The translations under genes and the position numbers were made by a program. Below are positions 53,468-64,000 of a stretch of 64,000 nt of DNA, piece by piece. The first letter of the stretch is position 1. Each line of letters begins with the position of its first letter. The notes beneath the pieces are model-generated. The model had not been told where the DNA came from. It searched no databases and saw only the letters and a list, made by a program, of their open reading frames with translations. The stretch is taken from positions 162,501-226,500 of the forward strand of contig JAJAGP010000966.1 of the NCBI GenBank assembly GCA_025084515.1, in the 5' to 3' direction. Source of the stretch: Ancistrus triradiatus (Eukaryota; Chordata; Actinopteri; Siluriformes; Loricariidae).

Positions 53468-56400
53468 CATTTGCACAAGGCGTGTCGAAGAAACACACTG
53501 TACTTACCTGTATTACATTTCGTCATTCAGTAAACGCCTTTATCCAGTGCAAAACACTGGCAGCTTGACAGAGGTGGGATTTGGACCCTGAACCTTCTGG
53601 GCCAGAGTCCAGAACCTTAACCACTAAACCAGCACAGTCCCAGCATGTAATTACTTGACCTAAATCTGATTAAAACAAGCAAAATTGTCTTTTATCAACA
53701 GCATGTCTGTACACTACACATTCGTGCAATTATATAATCAGCCTACCTTGTATCTAATACCACAAAAGTACTGTATCAGTTTGGGAAGGTTTTCTTGGTA
53801 TGTTTTGGGAATGTGAACGCTGAGCAATCATCAGATGAATGCCCCAGCCTGTACCCACTTTCTAATGGCTACTTCCAGCTTGGTAATACAGCATCATTCC
53901 AAACTGGTTTCATAACTATGGCAGTGTGTTCAGTTGGGCTCTTAGCCCTCAATTGCTTGGACCTTGTACCTTGTAAGATTGGATCAGTCATAAGTCGGTC
54001 TGGATGAGGCTGGTTGAGGTTGTGGGATGTTTTCTTGGCATGCTTTGGGCCTCTTAACGCTGATCAATCGTCGCGTTGCTTACCGTGTGCAGCCATTCAT
54101 GGCAATGATTTACACATCTTGAACGGAATCTGGCTCAAATGGGGAACTCTTCCTCCTCTGGGTGAGGCCAGGCAACAAGATTTATTAGTAAACATTAGTA
54201 AAAACAGAGTCATTAGAAGTTGTAATTATGTTGAAGACACAGTACATTCTGTCTTTTCATGCGTTTATGTTACCAAGTCATGATCACATGCTCTAGGCAA
54301 GGGGATGACATCAGGTCAAGGAACTTCAGCACCATCAGATCTGCTGTGCCGAACCCAAATGAGGGTCCCGTTCTTTACAGAAAGCCAATGCCACGTGGTG
54401 TATTATGGATATCTAGCAAGGTCTACAGTTTTACGTGCTCTCAGTTTATTCTCATGTTGTTCCGCACGTTCTTTCTCCTGATTTCAGGCACAGGTTGCTT
54501 TTCTGCAAGGAGAGAGGAAAGGGCAGGAGAACATGAAACAAGATCTGGTGAGGCGGATAAAAATGCTCGAGTATGCCCTTAAACAAGAGAGGTGAGCTCA
54601 GATCGACATAATCACTCACGCTGTACTATAACCAGGACAGTGGTTCAAACTCACTTCATTGGTTTCATTAGGACAAACATACCGGTAATTGTCTACAAAG
54701 CAAATTAAACCATGTTTATGCCTCCTTTTCTGTCCTTAGATTCAAATATCAAAAACTGAAGTCTGGCTCTGACCAGACTGGAGAAAAGAAGCCAGAGACT
54801 GAAACTGAAACAGGTAACACATTTCTGTGAGGACTAGTTAGATGTAATAATGAGGGCCCTACCTGATTCACGGACATGAAAATCGCGTCAGGGATAGTGA
54901 AATTAGCCTTTTAATAATAATAATATTATCTCCTATTTATAAAGATGATTCATTTTGCATTCGTTTGTTGGATAATCATAACCGGTGCTCACTGTGCAGC
55001 TCACAACGGTCCAGCAGAGTTGGACACCGAGCCTGATCACCACATGTCTTGGAAGGAGGGTCGCCAGCTGTTGAGCAAGTGAGTGTTTCTAACTGTTGTC
55101 GTTCGTGATGATCTCTGCTTGAGTGAGATTACTGACTGATGAAGTGTGCTGGAGCAGGTACCTGGAAGAGGTGGGGTACTGCGACACTGTGCTGGATATG
55201 CGTTCCAAACGGGTCAGGTCCCTGCTGGGTTACAGTAGCCCTGAGGCCAACGGGCCCACGCCAAGCGACCCTCTCCCTGTGCCCAAGTCCCGTGGTGGAG
55301 GAGAGTCATCGCTTGTACGTCAGATAGAGGAGCAGATCAAGAGGTGAGAAAGAAGAAAATAATCCGGTCAGTCAGTGTCTCTGAAGTAGCCACTGAAGCA
55401 CTTTCCGTGATCTTGCGTGATCATTTGCAGGAATGCCGGGAAGGATTCTCAGGAGCACATGGGCGGCTCGGCGCTGGGCAAAGGTTCCTTCCTGCACAGC
55501 TGTGAGGATGACGACGACGACAGTGATGAAGAGCCCGACTTCCAAGGCATCGTCTCCGATTGCATCGACGGGCCGCAGAAAAGCAGCAAAACCCAAGGCA
55601 AGGTTAGAGACGACCTTCCGTTTCTAAACCTCTGAAGTGTCTCGTGAAGCTAGGGCGCGTTCTCACGTTCTCCGGTTTTTGTGCAGAAGGCCGGTGAACT
55701 CATGGGCTCGGTGTTTGACCCCGAGGACGAAGAAGACGAAGACGACTCGGAGGATGCCATCAGCGAGTTTGATTTCCTGGGATCTGGAGAAGAGGGCGAG
55801 GGAGCCGGGGAGGTGCGCATCTCAGGAGACGGGCGCGAGTTAGGTACGGAGACCAGATCCTTTTTAGTTTATGACTACAGCAACGGGACGGGGTGGAAAA
55901 TGCAAATAAAAGCTCAGTGCTTCTTACATTTACTTTGACTTTTATTTCATTGCAGATAGAAGAAACCTGAGATATTTCATGTTTTTTTTCTGGTCGACGT
56001 CACTTCATTTCTTAATAATGTGTGCAGCATGTGGTTTTGCATTGTCTTATTGAAACATGCATGGACATCCCTGCAACAGGCAGCTTTCAAACCTGTGTAC
56101 ATTTCTACATTAACGCTGCATCACAGACGTGTAAATGACCTTTACCGAGGGCCCTGACCTGACCCCATACCATGACAGAACCTGGCTTTTGGATTTGTTC
56201 CAGATAACAGTCTAGATTGTCCTTTTTTCGTCTTTGGTCCAAAATAGTCCTATGATAATTGGTCTGAGCACAATCCCCGTTCCACTGTGTGATGGTCCAT
56301 CCCAGATGCCTCCAAACCCAGAGAAGTCGACGACGCTACTGGACATGGTCATAATATGAGGCTTCTTTTTAGCACAGTAACGTTTTAAGTGGCATTTGTG

Positions 56401-59400
56401 AATGTAGCTTGATAAAGGTTTGATAGAGTAATCCCTTGTCCATGTGGTTCTATCAGCTATCGATGAATGACGGTTCTTGATGCAGTGCCGTCTGAGGGAG
56501 TGGAGATCACAAATCTTCAGTTTAGGCTTATTCTTTGAATCATTTAATGATGTTATGCTCTGTAGAGGGAGAAATACGGAAATCCCTTGCAATCTTTCTT
56601 TCATGAACGTTGTTTTCAACCCTTTTCTTAAGCATTTGTTGATAAACTGGAGAGCCTCTGCCCATCTTTGCTCCTCAGAGACTCGGCCTTTAGTGGATGC
56701 TGCTTTTGTACCAAATCACATCATTATTTTGTTGGAATGTGCTGCAGGCCAGAAATGCAGGAATGGATGTTTACTACCAAATGAAATGAAATTGACCAGA
56801 CAAAATATGAAATATCTCGGGTTCATCCTGTCTGCAATGCAATAAAAGGCAAAGTAAAAGTTTGCATTTCCCGTACCGTCCCATCTTTTTCTGATTAGGG
56901 GTCGCACATTTTTTTGCTGTTGCCTTTGTCCTTGCGTGTTTGGCGTAATCTGTTTTCTCTCTAGGATGCACGCTGGGCTTTTCCTCCGACGTCTTCATTC
57001 TGGACACAGTAGGACGAGACGACATAAATCTGGGCGAGCTGGCCGATCTGACCGTCGCTAATGACAGTGATTTCACTATCGACGTGAGTTTGACCTCGTC
57101 CGTGTTCTCACGCCCGCCGCGGTGCGTTAGTCCTCAGACTGACCGGCCATTTCTTGCGGTGTTTCCCACAGCTGCACGACAGTCAGGAGGATTTTAAGAA
57201 GACTTGGAATCCACACTTTACGCTGCGCAGCCACTTTGACGCTATCAGAGCGCTGACGTTCCACCCCAGTCAGGCCGCACTGCTGACCGCTTCGGAGGAT
57301 GGCACCTTAAAGCTCTGGAACTTAAACAAGGCCATGCTTTCGAAAAAGTATGATTGATTTTTAACCTAGTGGGACCTTCACAGCAAGTGTGTTACGTTTT
57401 GTGTCTAAACTCACTGAAATCCCTGGCTTAAACAATCCGTCAGCTTAAACAAAGACGCAAGTGAAGATCAGTATAATGCTTCCATCCAGTGACTGTGAGC
57501 TTCATCACCATCATTCTCCTTCTTTCAGTTCTATTCCAACAGATCTTTTTTTTAATACCAATGTTTTTAGAGTCGGTGTTGCTCGTCTTATAAGCTCTTA
57601 TGAGCTGTTCTGCCCGACGACCGAGCTCTGATTGGTCAGCCTGGTTTTAACTCATCAGAACAGCGCAGAAATTAGAACATTTTAGGCAGTTTCGGACTCT
57701 AACAAAAATAGTACCTAGTTATCCTACATGACTTTATACAGGTTGCTATGGTGGCCGTGGCTGTTAATGTGTTAATTTAAGTGTAAGCATCATTTTAAAG
57801 GTAATAAGTGGCTATAGGGCTGCGGTAAATACCTTCAATAAATCCCTTCTAAGGTTTCTAAGATGATGAGCTTTGTGTTAACAAGCTGTTGACAGTTTGC
57901 TGCAGTTTGATTGCCATAAAACTCAACATTTGTCATTACCAAGTGGGCTGATTTAAATTCACTCGATTTTTATTTTGCGATGCACATGCACCAGCCTGAT
58001 CCGTTACCTTGTCTATCGTTGTTAGGAATGCAGCCCTGGACGTAGAACCTATCTACACTTTCCGAGCACACAGGTATGTTCGAATTCACTCTATTCCTCA
58101 GGCTAAGTGTTGGGTCATGGTGGAATTGAACCCGTGCTCTTGTGTATGTAGTGGGGCAGTGCTGTCTCTAACCATGGGGGAAGGAGGGGAGTCCTGCTTC
58201 AGCGGAGGTCTGGACGGAAGCGTACGCTGTTGGAAAATTCCCGATCTGAACGTGGATCCCTATGAGAACTATGGTCAGTTTCTCCTGTACTCACAGGCTG
58301 TTTATCCTTCTGTAGAGTCATGAGGACATGAGGAAGAAAGGTGTAAGGACAGGTATAATAGATCTCGTCTATGTGACCCATGATGAAAAGGGCTGGTGGG
58401 AGAGATCAGACCAAGTGTGACCCCTCAAACACCACAATGAGAGGCACAAGGGTAAATCAGTGTTCCCTGGAGCTGGGCCTGGAGCTTCAGCACTGCAGAG
58501 ACCTGGGTTCGAGGCCTGGTCACATACCTGTGTGTAGTGTGCATCTTGGCTGCTTGGGTTTTCTCTGGGGTACTGAACAGACTTTTGATCCGTGCTCGTC
58601 TCTGTCTTTTATCACGCGTGCTCTGCAGACCCTGGGGTTCAGAGCGGCTTGTTTTTGGGACATGAAGACTCGGTGTGGGATCTGGCCTATTCCTCCCATT
58701 TGAAGCGCCTGGCCTCCTGCTCAGCAGATGGCACTGTGCGCATATGGGACCCTCAGAGCTCCACGGCCTGCGTCGCCGTCTTGAACAAAGAGAAAGGTGA
58801 GCGTGAGGTGATTGGTGTTTAATAAGTTTGTAAGATGAGCAAAGTGTAATGACTGTAGTACTGTGGTCTCATTAATCGCTCAGAGCTACTCGTTTCTTCA
58901 CAGAGCATGGAACTCCCACCTCGATTGCCTTTGGGAATGCAGACCCGTCTCAGGCCGTTGTGTCGTTCGATAGAGGCGATACCGTCCTGTATGACCTCAA
59001 CACGGCGCAGAGCATCACGGCTCTGGAGGCCCAAACGAAGGATGGTAAGCAGCATGACCATAAAGAAAGAAATTAAACCTGTACAGCCCCCAGATTCCTC
59101 CTGTGATGGGGTCTGGAATCGAGTAAAAATACTAATACAATAAAATAGAAAGGGTTCTCAGTGGAGATTGGGTTGAAAATCAACTAAATACGATTCCAAT
59201 GCAATAAAATCTTTCCAAACTCTTTTTTTGGTCAAGTTCAATAGGTTGTGTGAAATCTTCTGCTTGACTTGTGTAGCTGCACGGTTTGTTCTTCATTCGT
59301 GTCCTAATCACAGTTCTGTTAACTCTAGTAGTAGATAAATAAGAGCATACAGTGATGGTGACAGGATAATCAGTCCAATCTAACACGCCTGTGGATGTTC

Positions 59401-61016
59401 TGTTGTGTGTTTTGTTGGACCCTGAAGGTGCTGAGCTGATAAACTGTGTGGTCAGCCATCCGTCTCAGGCCATCTCTATCACCGCCCACGAGAATCGAAC
59501 CATCTGCTTCATGGACAACAAGTCAGGTACGACAAAATAATGTTGACAACAAGAGCAGTGTGTTTTTAAAGAACGTCTTTTATAGCTGCAGAGCTTTGAG
59601 GTGTGTTTGGATCCCTATCCAGTTGCAGTGTGAATGCTAAAATCACATTTTCACTGCTGCTGTAAGACCTATATAAAGGAACGTGAAAAAGTAAATGCAC
59701 CTCGTGAAACTTTGTGATGTACAGATAGTTGGTCTTTTTTAATATTTGTTAATTAAACAAATATTCTAATGTTGTTGTTGTTGTGTTTTTTATCACTACT
59801 TCAAATGTGTCAAACTGAAATCAGATCAGGAGCTAATGATTCCAACACAAGAACCTGTCTTAGATAATCCTCAGATATCTGCTCGGGTTTGCCCTTTGTT
59901 ATTGGAAGCTACAGCATTTTTTATAACTTTTCCAAGCAGACCCGGACGGTGGTTCTAATCCACTTGTATCTAAATGAATATTGCTTATATACTTATTATG
60001 AAATTCTTTCCTTTCCTCCTTTCCTCCCTCCTTGTATCCCTTCCTTTTTTTTGTCCACCTGCATAAAGGGAAGGTAATTCACTCCATGGTGGCTCACCTG
60101 GATGCAGTAACCTGCCTTACCACTGACCCTGAAGGCTCTTACCTCATCTCTGGCAGTGAGTACAGAAATGTGCCTGCAGATTTTTGCTAAAAGTTCTTGG
60201 ACGTTATTTGACTCAAATAACAGTTTCTTACAGTTTCTGAATGATAACAGTCCATCCCATGAACATACAGATATTATAGCCATAAGTACTATGATTATCT
60301 GTCTGTATTAATTATTAATAATAACTGGATTGGGGTCTGGACAATATCCATGGTAAAAGCGCTATTCTAATAAATAAAATGGAATTGAACTGATTGTACA
60401 AAATGGCATTAAAAGACTTTGTGTTTATGTAATTCTTGAATATGACCTACTTATTTGTTAGGAAATCACATTTTAAGTACACATTTACACATTTTAAGTA
60501 ATTTCTTGGGGCTGGGATGAGCTTCTTTCTTATCTTTCGCTTGGGTCTCAGGTCAGATTGCTTCAGATAGTATTCAACATCTTTCCTACATTCAGTCAAA
60601 GTATCTAATATCAACTACTCTTTTAGTGTAAATGTGTTTAGCCTGCACCTAAATATAGTTTTAAATAGTAAACGCGTGTTAAACAAGAGGTTAGTACTGA
60701 AATCAGTAGAATGTCAAAAAAATGTAGCCATTCATTTTGGCCGCCTGAATTCTTTGGAATATGGGGCTAAAATGCTGTGGAATTACTGGCTTCACTTTGC
60801 AGCAACCGGTACTTTCTTACAGTTTCTTGCTGCTCTGTCACACCAGGTCACGACTGCTCGGTTCGTTTATGGATGCTGGATAACAGGACGTGCGTGCAGG
60901 AGATCACGGCCCATAGGAAGAAGCATGACGAGGCCATACACGATGTGGCTTTCCATCCCTCACAGCCCTTCATTGCCAGTGCTGGAGCCGATGCTCTTGC
61001 CAAGGTCTTCACCTGA
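52890..61016 (+). CDS. strn4: strn4, striatin-4 / zinedin (complete, 16 coding exons)
   Basis: The regulatory B'''-type subunit of PP2A and scaffold of STRIPAK complexes. Exons: 52890-53162, 54488-54591, 54740-54813, 55000-55078, 55158-55343, 55431-55602, 55687-55843, 56965-57083, 57172-57347, 58026-58073, 58152-58273, 58629-58796, 58904-59044, 59428-59526, 60069-60155 and 60847-61016 (TGA). All phases fit, giving 724 residues (human 753). The ATG has a good context (GCCATCATGG). The variable Gly/Ser/Ala-rich start leads into LPGILHFIQHEWSRF (caveolin-binding), then a coiled coil (FLQGERKGQEN, LVRRIKMLEYALKQER), acidic DDDDDSDEEPD and EDEEDEDDSEDAISEFDFLG stretches, and WD repeats from exon 9 on (ASEDGTLKLWNL, CSADGTVRIWDP, GHDCSVRLW). 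It ends GADALAKVFT. One exon expected from human STRN4, between exons 7 and 8, was not found. Confidence 0.95.
53419..53465. repeat. (GT)n microsatellite in strn4 intron 1
   Basis: About 23 GT units. Confidence 0.95.
53515..53645 (-). mobile_element. tRNA-derived SINE, antisense and truncated, strn4 intron 1
   Basis: The reverse complement has the A-box region (CTGGTTTAGTGGTTAAGGTT), GGTCCAAATCCCACCTCTGT, and a shortened tail with TAAAGGCGTTTACTG. The central portion is deleted. Confidence 0.7.
55878..56905 (-). mobile_element. Tc1-like copy B with long inverted termini, in strn4 intron 7
   Basis: The left arm (TTTGACTTTTATTTCATTGC, ATATTTCATG) is the inverse of the right arm (CATGAAATAT-type, GCAATGCAATAAAAGGCAAA). 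Between the arms the transposase segment runs on the minus strand (GGAAATCCCTTGCAATCTTT near 56576). The element fills nearly the whole intron between the exons at 55687-55843 and 56965-57083. Confidence 0.8.
57172..61016 (+). CDS. strn4: strn4 WD40 propeller exons
   Basis: Exons 9-16 of strn4. Repeats seen in order: TLRSHFDAIRALTFHPSQ..LWNL, TFRAHRSGAVLSLTM..CWKIP, LGHEDSVWDLAYSSH..IWDP, the irregular AFGNADPSQAVVSF..LYDL blade, VVSHPSQAISITAHENRTICF, MVAHLDAVTCLTTD..VRLWML, and the closing AHRKKHDEAIHDVAFHPSQ. In striatins the propeller binds Mob4/phocein and STRIP partners. The acceptors of 59428 and 60069 have weak pyrimidine tracts, but the frame and homology are unambiguous. Confidence 0.93.
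57400..57530. repeat. Unclassified dispersed repeat, copy 3, strn4 intron
   Basis: Contains AAACAAAGACGCAAGTGAAG and CTTCCATCCAGTGACTGTGA, then TTCACCATCATTCTCC as in copy 1. Confidence 0.6.
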
Positions 61017-64000
61017 CCGCCTAATCTTAGGTAATCCTGCTTACTGGGGAGTGAACACAATGTTTTTTCCATTTCCTTTGACTGTTACTTCATTGCAGAC
61101 AGCCAGACAGTATGAACCCAGGATATTTCATGATTTGTCTGGTCAGCTGTATTTCATTTGTTAATAAACATCCATTCCTGCATTTCAGTTTGTCAGTAAA
61201 TGTGTGAGAAAATGATTGAAATGTTTAAGAATAATGTTCCCCAAAGAAAGACTGGAAGGGATTTCCATATTTCTCCCTCTACAGAGCATGATATCATTAA
61301 ACGATTCCAAGAATGAGGGTAAGGGCACAAGCCTAAACTGAAGAGGGGTGATCTCCAATCCCTCATTCATCAATAGCCGATAGCACCACATGGACAAGGG
61401 ATTACTTTATCAAACCTTTATCAAGCTCTACAATACAGAGTCACATTCACAAACGGCACTTAAAACGTTACTGTGCTAAAAAAGAAGCCTCATGTTAACC
61501 ATGATCAGAAGGGGCGTCGACTTTTCTGGGCTCGGAGGCATCTGGGATGGACCATCTCACAGTGGAAACGGGGGATTGTGCTCAGACCCATCAGCATAAC
61601 GGAGCTTTTTTTGGAAGAAAGATGAATAGAAAAGGACCATCCAGACTGTTATCAGGAACAGTTCCAAAAGCCAGGCATTGTCATGGTATGGGGTCGAGTC
61701 AGGGCCATCGATAAAGGGCCTTTTAAGTGTCTTGCAAAGTGATAAATGCTTTACTGTATCATCTTTTTTTGGAATGCGGTGTAGGGCTGAAATGCAGGAA
61801 TGGATGTTTATTAACAAATGAAATGAAGTTGACCAGAAAAAATATCTGGGGCTCATACTTCCTGCAATGCAATAAAAGTCGAAGTTAACGTAAGAAACAA
61901 AGCATTTATATTTTTATTTGCATTTTCCACACCGTGCCAACTTTTTCTGTATATCACTGGTTTTAAATCAGAGGTGTCTGGTGTTCACTTGTTTCTCCGT
62001 CCCTCTCAGGGGTCACACCTTCACTCCTGGGCCAGAAGTGTGCAGGTTCAAGCTCGACTGCTAGAATTCCACACCTGCTGCACAGGAAACAGGACTGTCC
62101 CCGTACTGAGCATAGGTTCATCGTCATTTCTATGCTTTTCTGCTTTACCTTGATTTTGCACAGTTTTAAATACTAATTCTGTAGAAATTTTAAGTCGCAA
62201 ACTATGTCATATTTTTTCACTACATGTAGTGTATAGAAAGGGATTTGCTTTTTTGCTTTTAAGGCTGGCCATCCAGGTAACGGTTACTTTTAAAGATCGG
62301 AGAGGTGCTCGGGAGGTGTCACTCACACGGCAGTTTGAAGTCATTCTATAGGAAAACATTCGGGGAGCATGGCATGGTATTGTACACATTATGCAACTCG
62401 TTTTACAGACTGCTCTAGGGAGGAAATCATTAAGTTTAAGAGCGTGCAGACCAAAGGTTTATTGGCCAAACAGGTAAACGAAATAATTTCCTGTACATAA
62501 TAAGAAATGTTGTCTACGGCCGGTCTCACACTTCATGGTGCTAATATCTTCTGAATCAGGGAGGTGCGTCGTCGTGAAATAGGAAAAAAAATTATTAATT
62601 CCTATTAATACCAGTTCTGTCGTTGCTCCGTTGTACCACCCACACTGTGGCGTCCTTCCATTCCGGCAGATCAGACAATTGGGGAAACGATTTATAGGTA
62701 TTGTACGGACGTGTTTTCGTTTCTTTATGTTTAAATAACCTTGGTTTGTTCATACATTTAAGATTTCGATCATAAGGCAGACTTCTAAACAGGGTTAGTA
62801 TATTAATTCTCAACTAAATTGCTCACAGTCTGACTTAAATGTACTAATCTGGTCTGTGTAACTTGATAGAAAGGAGATAAACCTTCTTTAGATTAATTAC
62901 ACACGACTGTAGGGAGATGCTATGGACACCAAGTGTGAATACCAGTACACTAAGGGTTTGTAGTAACTTCATTCTGTTTACACTAAGTGCAGAAAGCAAC
63001 ACCATGCTATTTACACTAACTATACACTATCTATAGTCACATGACTTACTAGGCGGGGTTGGTGCCAAAGCTGTGTGGTTGGTGCGATTTCCACTTAGTA
63101 CAAATAAACACAAAAAATTTAAATGATAGACAAAACATGCAGCCGTTTCCATACCCTTAGCATTTAGAACAGCAGAGATGAGGTATCTTCCAAATCTCTG
63201 AGTTTATTTTTCTCTTTCACTTGGGTTCGGTTATTAAATATGGATTTTACACTGTTTAGGCGATTCTTAGGGTCTGCACTTAATACATATCGCAGTAAAC
63301 CAGTTACACTGCTGTATCAGCATAACTTCTCTATCATTTTTCTCGACCCTGGTATTCAAGACTCCTTATTATACCGTTCTGCCGTTACCAAGCTTTTCAG
63401 TTGCTTTGCTCTTTTATGACTTTTATTATCATCACAATAACACCACGAGTTCATGCCGTATGCTACGTTTAATGATTGGATTTGCTGAGAAATGCAATGT
63501 GAAGCTGTAATTATTACAAAGTTTTGTCAAAACAACTTGTCAAAAGTCGGATCAATGCCAAGGTAAAATGACTTCTGCTGTTATTATTTTGTTTTACCAA
63601 CTTATCACTGTGTGATATTTTGTACTTCATATTTTGGTTTCCCCTTAAAAGGTCTTTTGTTTTTACATTATTAAAAAAAACAACAACAAAAAAAAACTGT
63701 ACATAAAGTGCAATACAAGCAGTACTTTGTCTTTACTTTAACCGGTTATTGTGTCTGTTGAAAGTGTTAAAACAGGTTCTCATGTCTTGATGCTGGGGTG
63801 CTGAGTGGCCTGGGTTTCACATCAAGTGACCTATGATGCAAACCATACCACGTGCAAACACTGTCCACTTCCAGGGCCTTAAATAGCCAGAATCAATTTT
63901 GGGTATTCACACAGTTTCTCAAACCATGTGTGACGGGTGTGGACCATATCATACACACTGCTAAGGTCAGGCTGTTTTGTGTCTGGCTTGCTCATAACTG
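61017..64000. other. strn4 3' flank
   Basis: After the TGA there is a possible 3' UTR intron (donor at 61031, acceptor ending 62009 behind the tract CTCCGTCCCTCTCAG) that would contain a whole Tc1-like copy. No open frame or exon-like block was recognised in 62010-64000; AATAAA occurs near 63104. Confidence 0.4.
61075..61965 (+). mobile_element. Tc1-like copy C, downstream of strn4
   Basis: Same family as copies A and B, plus orientation, with both termini (TTCATTGCAGACAGCCAGAC at left; CTGCAATGCAATAAAAGTCG and CCACACCGTGCCAACTTTTT at right). The centre is deleted: the frame jumps from the GGACCATCCAGACTGTTATC region to CGATAAAGGGCC. It starts about 60 bases after the strn4 stop. Confidence 0.8.

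Overview
The window is nuclear DNA from a vertebrate, almost certainly a ray-finned fish. It has long introns with GT/AG borders, four genes with clear vertebrate orthologues, CA/GT and CT microsatellites, and a very high load of Tc1/mariner-like, hAT-like and tRNA-SINE-like repeats of the kinds common in teleosts. The species cannot be fixed from the sequence; a catfish-like teleost is only a guess. No prokaryotic features, CRISPR arrays, phage or retroviral genes were seen.

Layout. (1) Positions 1-25495, + strand: the 3' two thirds of dscaml1, a homophilic neuronal adhesion receptor. Twenty-three exons run from the end of Ig8 through Ig9, FN1-4, Ig10, FN5-6, the membrane segment and the cytoplasmic tail; its 5' part lies outside the window. 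(2) About 26050-34190: a repeat-filled intergenic stretch with MITEs, a 42-bp minisatellite, and LINE and Tc1 remnants. (3) 34450-45363, + strand: slc1a5 (ASCT2), complete in 8 exons. (4) 45364-49774: intergenic, with an old local duplication. (5) 49775-51353, - strand: fkrp, a single coding exon. (6) 52890-61016, + strand: strn4 (zinedin), complete in 16 coding exons and head-to-head with fkrp. (7) 61017-64000: the strn4 3' region and unassigned sequence.

The order and orientation slc1a5(+) fkrp(-) strn4(+) match human 19q13.32 read in reverse. dscaml1 beside them does not match human, where DSCAML1 is on 11q23. The genes share no single pathway: fkrp is a Golgi ribitol-phosphate transferase, slc1a5 a plasma-membrane glutamine exchanger, strn4 a PP2A/STRIPAK regulatory subunit, and dscaml1 an adhesion receptor.

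Main oddities. Small indels break the frame in three 5' exons of dscaml1 and at two points in fkrp, while 44 other coding exons are perfectly in phase; where I can localise the change it is usually a collapsed short homopolymer, which points to assembly error rather than pseudogenes. A minisatellite of about 36 x 32 bp in a dscaml1 intron has a unit core that matches the terminal repeat of a DNA transposon present in the same gene. A second, 42-bp minisatellite lies inside a dispersed element. strn4 lacks an exon expected from the human protein, and a Tc1-like element occupies that intron.
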